From Lewinellaceae bacterium (lineage in GTDB: Bacteria > Bacteroidota > Bacteroidia > Chitinophagales > Saprospiraceae), in NCBI GenBank assembly GCA_016713985.1, contig JADJOD010000027.1:12813-76812 (forward strand): a stretch of DNA of 64,000 nt, written 5' to 3'. The notes beneath the pieces are model-generated. The model did no database searches and was not told where the DNA came from. It saw only the letters and a list, made by a program, of their open reading frames with translations. Below are positions 42,693 to 50,624 of the stretch, in pieces; positions within the stretch are counted from its first letter, which is position 1, and each line of letters starts with the position of its first letter. Position numbers and translations under genes: made by a program.

Positions 42693-44000
42693 TCATTTCC
42701 TCCACCCCTCCCTTTCCTCACTCATGGCCCACGCCGCGCCGTTATTTTCAATCGCGTTGAACATCGGCAGCCAGTCGCCCGGACCGGCCGACTGGGTCAA
42801 AATTTCGTGCCGGCGCATTTTCAGGATGATATCGAGCGGGTTGATCAGCACCGGGCAGGCTTCCACGCAGGCGTTGCAGGTGGTACAGGCGTGTATTTCT
42901 TCCGGGGTGATGCGGTCAAAAAGGCTTTTGCCATCATCATAATTGCCTTGTGTGCCTTGCCCTTTGCTTATTGCCTCGCCTATTTCCTCCGCCCGGTCGC
43001 GCACGTCCATCATCACCTTGCGGGGGGAGAGTTTTTTGCCCGTCATATTGGCCGGGCAGGCGGCGGTGCAGCGCCCGCACTCGGTGCAGGAGTAAGCTTG
43101 CAGGATGTTTTGCCGGGAGAGGGAAAAGACGTCGTTTGCGCCGAATTCCGGCAACTCGGCCGGAGCATTGCCGTCCGGCTGGTCGAGCCCCATCATGATA
43201 CGCACTTCTTTCTGGATTTCGGGCATGTTGTCCATTTGCCCTTTGGGCGTCAGGCGCGCGTACCAGGTATTCGGGAAAGCCAAAATGATGTGCAGGTGTT
43301 TGGAATAAGGCAGGTAACACAGGAAGCCGAACACCGTGAGTGCGTGCAGCCACCAGCCGAAACGTTCCAGTGCGATAAGTGCGCCGTTGCCGAGGTCGCC
43401 GAACAAAGCGGGCCCGAGCCAGCTGCTCACGGCGAAGGCGCCCGTGGGATGGTAATGCTCCAAACTCCTGGTTTGCAGCACTTTATCCGCGCCGTTCATG
43501 CTGAAAATGCCGACGATCAGGATGATTTCTCCCAACAGGATCAGGTTGGCGTCGCGAAATGGCCAGCCTTTCATTTCGGGTTTCCAAAAACGCGGTACCC
43601 GCAGCAGGTTTCTTCGGGCTAAAAAAATGATCGTGGCGACAAAGGCGAGCACCGACAGAATTTCGATAAAACTGATCACAAAAGTGTAAAAGCCGCCCAA
43701 AGCGGGAGCGAACATCCGGTGCGAACCGGTGAAGCCGTCCGCAAAAATTTCCAGCAATTCCACCTGCGTGATGACGAAGGCGGCGTAGATAAAAAGGTGC
43801 AAGACGGCCGGCAGCCAGTTTTTGAACATTTTTTGCTGCCCGAGCGCGATCAGCACCACATTTTTCCAGCGTTCGCCGCTGCGGTCGTCAATTTTTTCCG
43901 GCTTGCCGAGGCGGATGTTTCGCCACACCCGTCCGTAACCTTTCCACGCAAACCACCCGGTGATACCCAACACCAGGATAAAAAGGAGCGATTGCATCAT
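42693..44000 (-). CDS. Membrane-bound 4Fe-4S oxidoreductase (HdrC/NarI-like fusion)
   Basis: The 435-residue product starts at ATG 44000 (MMQSLLFILVLGITGWFAWK) and has five or more membrane segments in its first 270 residues, with histidines such as VLHLFIYAAF, SLEHYHPTGAF and WWLHALTVFGF that may hold haem, as in NarI. Two ferredoxin-type motifs follow: SCTECGRCTAACP and ACTTCNACVEACP. It is the membrane partner of the CCG-domain subunit and should pass electrons to or from the quinone pool. The longer frame to 44480 is not used because it reads through the divergent phosphoribosyltransferase gene. Confidence 0.88.
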   Translation of the reverse strand: MMQSLLFILVLGITGWFAWKGYGRVWRNIRLGKPEKIDDRSGERWKNVVLIALGQQKMFKNWLPAVLHLFIYAAFVITQVELLEIFADGFTGSHRMFAPALGGFYTFVISFIEILSVLAFVATIIFLARRNLLRVPRFWKPEMKGWPFRDANLILLGEIILIVGIFSMNGADKVLQTRSLEHYHPTGAFAVSSWLGPALFGDLGNGALIALERFGWWLHALTVFGFLCYLPYSKHLHIILAFPNTWYARLTPKGQMDNMPEIQKEVRIMMGLDQPDGNAPAELPEFGANDVFSLSRQNILQAYSCTECGRCTAACPANMTGKKLSPRKVMMDVRDRAEEIGEAISKGQGTQGNYDDGKSLFDRITPEEIHACTTCNACVEACPVLINPLDIILKMRRHEILTQSAGPGDWLPMFNAIENNGAAWAMSEEREGWRK

Positions 44001-44087
44001 AATTTTTGATTTTCGGGCTAAAAATACAGCACCTGAAACGGACTTTTGCAACTGAGTTTTATCTTCACGCAAAATAGAGGCTGTTTT

Positions 44088-44587
44088 ATGAAAATTCTGG
44101 ACGACCGGCAGATCCGGCAAAAAATAAGGCGTATTGCCATCGAAATCCTGGAACGCAATTTTGGAGAATCGGAGATCATTCTCGCCGGACTGAACAACAA
44201 CGGGGTGGGTTTTGCCCGCTATTTGCTGGACGAGTTGCTGCCGATCACGCCCCCGGGGGTAAAAATTTCGCTGACCCAGATCCGGCTCAACCCCGCCAAC
44301 CCGGTGGAATACGACCCGGTCATCGATATGCCTTCCGAAGATTTGCGCGGAAAACCCATCATTATTGTCGACGACGTGGCAAACACCGGTCGCACCATTT
44401 TTTACGCCGTTCAGCCGCTGCTGGATGTCATCCCAAAAAAGTGGAAGTAGCGGTGCTGGTGGACCGAAAACACAAATCATTCCCGATCAAAGCCGATTAC
44501 GTGGGCCTTTCCTTAGCCACCACCCTGCTGGAAGACATCGATGTGCGGATCAGGGAAGTGGAGGAAATGGCGGTGTATTTGAATTGA
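44088..44587 (+). CDS. PyrR-like phosphoribosyltransferase (one frameshift)
   Basis: ATG at 44088 (MKILDDRQIRQKIRRIAIEI) leads to EIILAGLNNNGVGFARYLLD and the PRPP-binding motif PIIIVDDVANTGRTIFYAV; the frame then stops at 44448. Adding one A to the A6 run at 44435-44440 restores VIPKKVEVAVLVDRKHKSF and carries the frame to TGA at 44587, about 166 residues, the normal length for this family. The motif order fits PyrR-like uracil phosphoribosyltransferases, which in Firmicutes also regulate pyrimidine genes; here no pyrimidine gene is adjacent, so only the enzyme family is claimed. It diverges from the Fe-S membrane subunit gene. Confidence 0.8.
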
Positions 44588-44719
44588 TAGGGCATTTTTT
44601 CATAACCGGGTATTGCCTGCACTAATTTGGAGTTTAAATAAATACCCCATACCTTAGCAGGGGATGTATGCTCCAGGCCAATGATCATTCTTTCTTAACT
44701 TTTCTAAATCCGTTGCCCA

Positions 44720-45154
44720 ATGATTTCCGTAATACAATTGCTGGAGGGAAAACGAACGAGTGAGGCATTTTCGGTCACCCCCGATCACATGGTCATCGAC
44801 GCGCTGGAACTGATGGCCGCCAAAAATATCGGCGCCGTGATGGTCATGGAAGGCGAACGGCTGATCGGCATTTTTTCGGAACGCGACTACGCCCGTAAAG
44901 GTATTATTCAGGGCAGGAAAGCCAAAAGCACCCCGGTCAGGGACGTGATGACGCCCAATGTATTTACCGTTTCACCCACCATGAAACTGGAGGACTGCTT
45001 GCAATTGTTCAGCGACAAACACATCCGCCACCTTCCGGTTGTGGAGGAGGGCAAAGTAGTCGGTATGCTCAGTATCGGCGATATCGTAACCACTATTATG
45101 AATGAGCAAAAAATGCACATCAACTTCCTGGAACAATACATCAGTGGTGCATAA
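44720..45154 (+). CDS. Two-CBS-domain protein
   Basis: The 144-residue product consists of two CBS domains: SVTPDHMVIDALELMAAKNI ... LIGIFSERDYARKGI and VRDVMTPNVFTVSPTMKLED ... LPVVEEGKVVGMLSIGDIV. Stand-alone CBS pairs bind adenosine nucleotides and regulate a partner protein. The partner is not evident. The VWA-domain gene follows after ten bases on the same strand. Confidence 0.88.
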   Translation: MISVIQLLEGKRTSEAFSVTPDHMVIDALELMAAKNIGAVMVMEGERLIGIFSERDYARKGIIQGRKAKSTPVRDVMTPNVFTVSPTMKLEDCLQLFSDKHIRHLPVVEEGKVVGMLSIGDIVTTIMNEQKMHINFLEQYISGA

Positions 45155-45164
45155 ACTAAAATCG

Positions 45165-46589
45165 ATGAAAACAAACTTTACCCTTTCCATCCTGCTCCTG
45201 TGCTGTTTTTTTTATCGGATAAACGCACAATCCGCCACCTCCTCCAACGTGTTGTTTGTCCTGGATGCTTCAGGCTCCATGTGGCAAAAACTGGACGGTG
45301 AATTCAAAATTGCCACTGCCAAAACGGTACTGCAAAAACTCGTGGACGGCTTGCCCGCCGACACCCGCGCCGGTCTGATCGCTTACGGCCACAACCGGAA
45401 ATCGGACTGCAAAGACATTGAAACGTTGCTGTCAATCAATACGTTGGATAAAAAAGCCTTCGCCGAAAAACTGAATGCCCTCAACCCGCAGGGCATGACG
45501 CCGATCGCCAAATCACTCGAACATGCCCTGGCGCTTATCGAAAAAGAAACAAACCCGATTACCTGCATCCTCGTGAGCGACGGACTGGAAACCTGCGAGG
45601 GCAACGCCTGCGAACTCGTGCGGCAGGCCAAAATGAAAGGGGTAAAAATCACGGTTCACGTGATCGGATTCGGGCTGGCGGAAAAAGACCTTTCGGCGCT
45701 GGAATGTATCGCCCAGGCCGGCGGCGGCCAGTATTTGCCCGCCAATAACGCCGGTGAATTGAGCCGGGCACTGGAAAAAACCGTCGAGCAGCCACCCGTC
45801 GGAGGCGGCTATCTGTCGGTGAAAACAACTTTGGAAGGCAAGCCGGTGGACGCCCTCGTCAAGGTGTTCAAAAAAGGCGAAACAAAGGAAACCACATTTG
45901 GCAGAACGTACAATAAACCGGAAACCAATCCTCGTGTCATGTTACTTCCGGCGGGAACCTATGAATTGTACGTTGAAGCCATTACACTGAACGGCAACCC
46001 CAAACAAACGTATAAAGACCTGATTGTCAAAGGCAACGACACCCTTTTTCAGACCGTGGATTTTTCTCAGGGTATGGTGGAAATCCTCGTCACACGCAAC
46101 GACGCTCTTTCAGATGCAGTGGTGGCGCTTTACAAAGCAGGTACCCGGGAACTCGTCACACAAACACGCTCCTACAATAACACTTCCGCCAACCCGGTAA
46201 AATTCAAAGTGTTACCCGGCATATACGACGTGGAAATCAAAACCGTGGAGATATCCGGAAGTTCCGTTTTTCGTATTGAAAATCAGCAACTTAGTGCCAT
46301 TCCACTTTCTTTAAAACACAATTTTACGTCCGGCGAACTCAACGTGGGCGCTCGTAAAGGCGGCGATTTAACAGATGTGGTGCTGACCGTGTATTCCAAA
46401 ACATCCGGCAAGGAAGTAGCGCGTGGCCGCACGTACACCGCCGCCACGTCCAACCCCAAATCGTTCACGCTCGAACCCGGCCAATACCGGGTGGAGGCCA
46501 CTCCTGTGAACGCGAAAGATTTACAAAAGAAAACGATGGAAGTAGAGGTGAAGATCGGGGAAACGGTGACCAGGACGGCAGAGTGGTAA
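45165..46589 (+). CDS. Secreted VWA-domain protein with three tandem beta repeats
   Basis: The 474-residue product (start ATG 45165) has a signal peptide (MKTNFTLSILLLCCFFYRIN), a von Willebrand factor A domain with a full metal site (VLDASGSMW, the Thr of NPQGMTPIAKS, and ILVSDGLETCEG), and then three repeats of about 85 residues each, starting near 217, 306 and 386. Each repeat has the pattern L.V......PVDALVKVFKKG...., a FGRTYN/TRSYN/GRTYT turn, and a LPAGTYELYVEA-type last strand. It should be periplasmic or surface-exposed and bind a protein through the metal site. There is no T9SS sorting domain. The start is ten bases after the CBS gene. Confidence 0.88.
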   Translation: MKTNFTLSILLLCCFFYRINAQSATSSNVLFVLDASGSMWQKLDGEFKIATAKTVLQKLVDGLPADTRAGLIAYGHNRKSDCKDIETLLSINTLDKKAFAEKLNALNPQGMTPIAKSLEHALALIEKETNPITCILVSDGLETCEGNACELVRQAKMKGVKITVHVIGFGLAEKDLSALECIAQAGGGQYLPANNAGELSRALEKTVEQPPVGGGYLSVKTTLEGKPVDALVKVFKKGETKETTFGRTYNKPETNPRVMLLPAGTYELYVEAITLNGNPKQTYKDLIVKGNDTLFQTVDFSQGMVEILVTRNDALSDAVVALYKAGTRELVTQTRSYNNTSANPVKFKVLPGIYDVEIKTVEISGSSVFRIENQQLSAIPLSLKHNFTSGELNVGARKGGDLTDVVLTVYSKTSGKEVARGRTYTAATSNPKSFTLEPGQYRVEATPVNAKDLQKKTMEVEVKIGETVTRTAEW

Positions 46590-46600
46590 GACAGGTATTG

Positions 46601-46691
46601 TTTTTTGACAGGATTTACAGGATTTACAGGTTAAAGTCAACTTCGCTGACAAAATCAAAAACCTGTAGATCCTGTAAATCCTGTCAAAAAA
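46601..46691. repeat. Inverted repeat made of the word ACAGGATTT
   Basis: 46601-46632 pairs with 46660-46691 with one mismatch; the left arm starts TTTTTTGACAGGATTTAC and repeats ACAGGATTT. The arms start and end with T6 and A7, so it can act as a terminator in both directions between convergent genes. The opening TTTTTTGACAGGATTTAC recurs at 42147-42164, directly upstream of the Fe-S subunit gene, without a partner arm. Confidence 0.8.
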
Positions 46692-46704
46692 AACCTGTCG
46701 GTTA

Positions 46705-47424
46705 TCAAGCCGGCCGGGCTTCCGTCATCTCCGCTTTTTTGCGTTCCCGCAAATCCCGTTTCTGATCGGCGTTGCTTTCATACAGACAATACTGATCGTA
46801 TTTCACCCGGTCGCGTTCCACCCAGATGTCCTTGCCGATGTCGGCCAGTACCACCAGTTCGTGGTAAAGTTTGTTGCCGGCTTCCATACGGCGTTCCACG
46901 CCGATGTCGCGGTCGTGCAGTTTGTCCTGCTGGATATTCAGGGCGTTTTCAAACTCGGCGCAGGCATCCAGCACCCGCTGGATGATGTTTTCATTAACAC
47001 CCACATCTGCCAGAAAATCAATCTGTTGGCGCGCCACACGCGCCACGCGCCGCCCGCAGAACAGCAGTTGCGGGTCGCTCATATCGCCGAGTTTGGCGGT
47101 GCCGAACTTGCGGTAACGCCCCGTGCGGTCGTGGTATTTCATGGCCACCCGCGTCATCAGCGAACGAACGGCGGTTTTGAGTTTTTCGTCGGCCTGGCTC
47201 TTTTTTTCCGTGCAGATCATCTGGTCGCCCACGAGTTCGTCGTCGCCGGGGATGGACTGGAACTGGTCGCACATGGCCTTAAAAGCCTTGAGGCGGTCGA
47301 TGCCGTAGCCGTACTGGGTGAAAAAATCCAGGTCGCGGTGCGCGGAACGGATGGCTTCTAAGCAAGTGACGTAGAGGTCTGCTTCGGAAACGTTGTATTT
47401 GCGATGGCCGGGTTGTTTTTTCAT
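46705..47424 (-). CDS. Uncharacterised soluble helical protein
   Basis: The 239-residue product starts at ATG 47424 (MKKQPGHRKYNVSEADLYVT) and is charged and helical throughout (FFTQYGYGIDRLKAFKAMCD ... LKTAVRSLMTRVAMKYHDRT ... RRVARVARQQIDFLADVGVN ... ERRMEAGNKLYHELVVLADI). It has no signal peptide or known motif. The first 34 codons of the open frame are left out because the promoter lies further upstream and the MKKQ start gives a basic N terminus. A good Bacteroidota promoter (47609-47639) points toward it. Confidence 0.6.
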   Translation of the reverse strand: MKKQPGHRKYNVSEADLYVTCLEAIRSAHRDLDFFTQYGYGIDRLKAFKAMCDQFQSIPGDDELVGDQMICTEKKSQADEKLKTAVRSLMTRVAMKYHDRTGRYRKFGTAKLGDMSDPQLLFCGRRVARVARQQIDFLADVGVNENIIQRVLDACAEFENALNIQQDKLHDRDIGVERRMEAGNKLYHELVVLADIGKDIWVERDRVKYDQYCLYESNADQKRDLRERKKAEMTEARPA

Positions 47425-47608
47425 ATTGAACGGTCTGCCCGGAAATGACGAAACAATCGGTGGTTTTACACGGACGGGATTTTGGATGATGATACACCCG
47501 CCTAAAGTAAATTTTGTGTCAAACAAGTTTCGAATTCCAGGAATTAAATCGACACTTTTTTCAGTTTCTTGTTGTGATTGAACCAGTTGTGTAAATAAAA
47601 ATACGGGA

Positions 47609-47639
47609 CAAAAATATTTCGTTTTGTTTTACAAACAAA
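47609..47639 (-). promoter_or_regulatory. Promoter for the gene at 46705-47424
   Basis: On the minus strand TTTG (47639-47636) and TATTTTTG (47616-47609) are exactly 19 bases apart, fitting TTTG-N19-TAnnTTTG. The resulting leader would be about 175 bases. The interval 47425-47768 holds this promoter, the divergent one at 47696-47726, and no gene that I can see. Confidence 0.6.
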
Positions 47640-47695
47640 TATTTGACATAAAAAATTTGATGTTTGCTGAAGAAACCCGCCGCCTGCCGATTGTT

Positions 47696-47726
47696 TTTGG
47701 CCGTTCGCCGCCACAGGTTATATTTG
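47696..47726 (+). promoter_or_regulatory. Promoter for the small HTH gene
   Basis: TTTG (47696-47699) and TATATTTG (47719-47726) are exactly 19 bases apart, an excellent match to the Bacteroidota promoter. The start codon of the HTH gene is 42 bases further on. Confidence 0.65.
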
Positions 47727-47768
47727 TCACACGTTTTAGTTTCATCACACGTCATTGATAATATAATC

Positions 47769-47963
47769 ATGGAAACCCGGAAATTTATCACCAAAGAAGA
47801 ACTGTACACCCGCCTGGGGTTGTCCAAATCCACGTTTTACCGTTTAGTCAAAAAACGGGGCATTGTATTGCCGCCCGGGCTGCTTTCGCCGGAAGATCAG
47901 GACTGGTTGTGCAAAGCGATCGGCGCCGGTACGTCGAATCACACGCCGCCTCCACCTAACTAA
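47769..47963 (+). CDS. Small helix-turn-helix protein
   Basis: The 64-residue product (METRKFITKEELYTRLGLSK) carries a helix-turn-helix of the AlpA/excisionase type: ITKEELYTRLGLSKSTFYRLVKK, followed by LSPEDQDWLCKAIG and a Pro-rich end. Such proteins bind DNA as transcription regulators or excisionases. It has its own strong promoter, and just downstream lie two tandem palindromes (47971-48009) that could be its operator, in front of a barrel gene and a T9SS cargo gene. Confidence 0.7.
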   Translation: METRKFITKEELYTRLGLSKSTFYRLVKKRGIVLPPGLLSPEDQDWLCKAIGAGTSNHTPPPPN

Positions 47964-47970
47964 TTGTTAA

Positions 47971-48009
47971 TGATACGTTTTGAAACGAATTGATACGTTT
48001 TGAAACGAA
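47971..48009. promoter_or_regulatory. Tandem operator-like palindromes
   Basis: TGATACGTTTTGAAACGAA occurs at 47971-47989 and again at 47991-48009, a spacing of 20 bases (about two helical turns). Each copy contains the inverted repeat CGTTT-TG-AAACG. They lie between the HTH gene and the barrel gene at 48124. TAACTTTG (48039-48046) is a possible -7 element 29 bases further on. Confidence 0.6.
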
Positions 48010-48123
48010 AAGAACCAACAGCCTTTGTTGGTGGCCGGTAACTTTGTATCGTCATGTCAGACGGTATCAGGCCTGCCCGGAAATGCGGTTTTTGCAAAAC
48101 TTCACCTTTCAATATCATCTGCC

Positions 48124-48831
48124 ATGTTTAAAAATTACACCGGTTGGGTATGTATTTTATGGGCGATGGCCTTTTCATCAGATGCTATCGCACAGGCCGG
48201 CGCCGACACCCTTATTCGGAACCATTGGGAACTGGGCGTCGACGTGCTTTCCCTGTTCGACAAAAATAACGTACCCGCCGCTACGATTTTTGCGCGGTAC
48301 AATTACCGGCAGCGGCTGGCGAAAGGGAGGGCGTGGCGGTTTAGAGTGGGGGTGGACAGTGAAATGCGTGATTATAGCGACGTGACCCGTTTTTTTACGG
48401 ACACTTGGCGGGGATATGGCCCCTATTTGAGTATCGGGCATGAGTGGCAGTTCCAGTTCCGTTCAGAAAGTTACCAATGGTTTGTTGGAGGCGATATTTC
48501 AGGTCAATATTCTTCCCTCCATTCTTTTACACTTCTTTCGATCGCTGATTCGACAGTAGTTGACACACGTTTGAGGGATATAACGACTCGGGTTTCGGCG
48601 ATAGCCGGTTTCAAATATAGTATGACTAAGCATCTGTCGGTTTCAATAGAATCAGCGTTTAATCTGACCTATAAATATATGCATTTTGACCAACCGGAAA
48701 GTGTATTTGGGCAGCCGCCGTTTGGTATAAGTTATGGTACGGACAAAAAATTTATAACTGATATTCAGCCCTTTTGGACAATTAACTTAACCTATCAATT
48801 CAATATACGCCATGAAAAAAATAAAAACTAA
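48124..48831 (+). CDS. Outer-membrane beta-barrel protein
   Basis: The 235-residue product (start ATG 48124, MFKNYTGWVCILWAMAFSSD) has a signal peptide and then strands rich in aromatic residues (IRNHWELGVDVLSLFDKNN ... GPYLSIGHEWQFQFRSESYQ ... PFWTINLTYQFNI), fitting an outer-membrane barrel of 8-10 strands. The last 20 bases overlap the start of the next gene, a T9SS cargo protein, so translation of the two is likely coupled. Function unknown. The 160 bases before it hold the tandem palindromes. Confidence 0.7.
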   Translation: MFKNYTGWVCILWAMAFSSDAIAQAGADTLIRNHWELGVDVLSLFDKNNVPAATIFARYNYRQRLAKGRAWRFRVGVDSEMRDYSDVTRFFTDTWRGYGPYLSIGHEWQFQFRSESYQWFVGGDISGQYSSLHSFTLLSIADSTVVDTRLRDITTRVSAIAGFKYSMTKHLSVSIESAFNLTYKYMHFDQPESVFGQPPFGISYGTDKKFITDIQPFWTINLTYQFNIRHEKNKN

Positions 48832-50616
48832 GTCTGCGATCTTTATAAGCCTGGTGATTTTATGGACTCCAATAGTTCTGTGGGGGCAGCTGACTATATC
48901 GCCGATTCCCGCTGAACATGCGGTTTGTCCTGTTCTACCTGTTACATATCAAATTGGTAGTTGGAATAATGCTTGTCATACCGTTACGGTGCATAAAGGT
49001 GTTATTCAACCCCAGTCCGTTGGCGGTACGACAAAACTATTTCCGTAAAATGGGATAATGTAGCAGATACGGCACATATAATAGTCACTCGTAACGCTGA
49101 TGCCGGTTGTTCTAATGCTGCGTTACCCAAAACCTGGACCGTCCCCATCAAATCCATCGCCGGCCTCAAACCAACCATCACCACAAACCCTGCGGATTAC
49201 AAAATAGGCATCCCGCTTACCGTCCAGTGTACGGCTTCCCTGAATTACAAATTTCGGGGCAGTCAGGACCCCAATCCACTTCCGGTAGAAATATTCGGCT
49301 GGACCTTACCTCCGGGCTGGCAAATATCTTCTCCTTTTCCTGATCTTCCGAATATTACCGTACTTACAACGGCTACTACGGGCGGTACCATCACCGCTAC
49401 CGGAGCGGGCGTGCCCGGGTGTATTACGATCAGCGACCAGGGAGTCAAAACCGCAGATCGCATCGTTCCCGGGCCGTGCCCCATGGCATCTACAAAGGAA
49501 TATTTGGTGTGCGGCAGCGAAACGCCGGTGACCGTTATCGCCAACGAAACGGTTTTAGGGTACCTCGACGGCATCAGCCCGATCAGTTATAACTGGTCGT
49601 ATCCGGCTTCCTGGAATGTGAACGGCGACGATCATTTGCCTTCTGTTATATTTAAACCCGACGGCAGTACCAGCGGCGTAATCAACGTAACCGCCACGGC
49701 CACTGCATTTAACAAAACATCGGAAGTCTGCCCGCAGGTACTGACCATTCCTTATGAACCGATCAACCGGATGACGGAAGTGGTAGCCACCGATGAGCCA
49801 CTTTGCACCGACGGGAATTTTTCCCTGAACATTACTCCGCCCGCCGGCTCGACCGTTACCTGGGAAGTAGTCCCTGTGGCTCCTACGACCGTCGTCCCCG
49901 TGACGCCGGCCTCGGGTACCGGAAGCAGTGCAGATTTTGCATTGATTCCAAACAGCGCCGGGAACTGCAAGATTGTCTTTACCGTGACGAATGCTTGCGG
50001 GACGTCAACCCGCGAAAAAACTTTTTTTGCCGGCAAACCGGTTCTGATTCGCCCGACCGTCGATGGGCGCGGCCCCGACGCTGCGCAGTGGGATTACGTC
50101 TCCGTCTGGTATGTATGCCCCGGCACCCATACGTTGCAAATACAACCCTTCGGTGGAGAAAACAATTGCGTTACCTGGACGCTTCCACCCAACCCTCCCT
50201 TCTACACGTATGTCAATTGCAATTATGTAGATGTCGACATGAGTACGATCAACATCTATACGCCCTGCGTAAGCTTTACGGCGACCATTGAAAATGATTG
50301 TGGCACCAGCTTCCAGATTTTCAGGTTGTGCCCTAAAACCTGGGGCTGCGAGCACTACTTGCTGGAAATCAATCCAAATCCCGCATCCGATCAGGTACAG
50401 GTTACATTGGTGGATACGAATAACCCTTCCAGCACAACGCCTGAAATGTCGGGGCTCCAGATTTATGACGAGATCGGCAACCTGAAAAAACAAATATTTG
50501 AAACGGCCCACAGCTTCACGATCCAGTTGGACGGTTTGCCGACCGGAACGTATTTTATAAAAACGATCGTTCAGGGGCAATTGATTGTCAAACACTTATA
50601 CATCCTGAAGGAATAA
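48812..50616 (+). CDS. Secreted protein with T9SS sorting domain (one frameshift)
   Basis: ATG at 48812 starts a signal peptide (MKKIKTKSAIFISLVILWTP) and then PAEHAVCPVLPVTYQIGSWN before a stop at 49046-49048. The next frame is open without interruption from about 49017 to 50616. Adding one C to the C4 run at 49010-49013 gives VIQPPVRWRYDKTISVKWDN and a product of about 600 residues. It has repeated Ig-like beta domains with Cys pairs (CTASLNYKF, CVTWTLPPNPPF) and a T9SS sorting domain (LEINPNPASDQVQVTL ... IYDEIGNLKKQIF ... LPTGTYFIKTI). Probably a surface adhesin. It overlaps the barrel gene by 20 bases. Confidence 0.78.
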
Positions 50617-50624
50617 CCGCCGCC

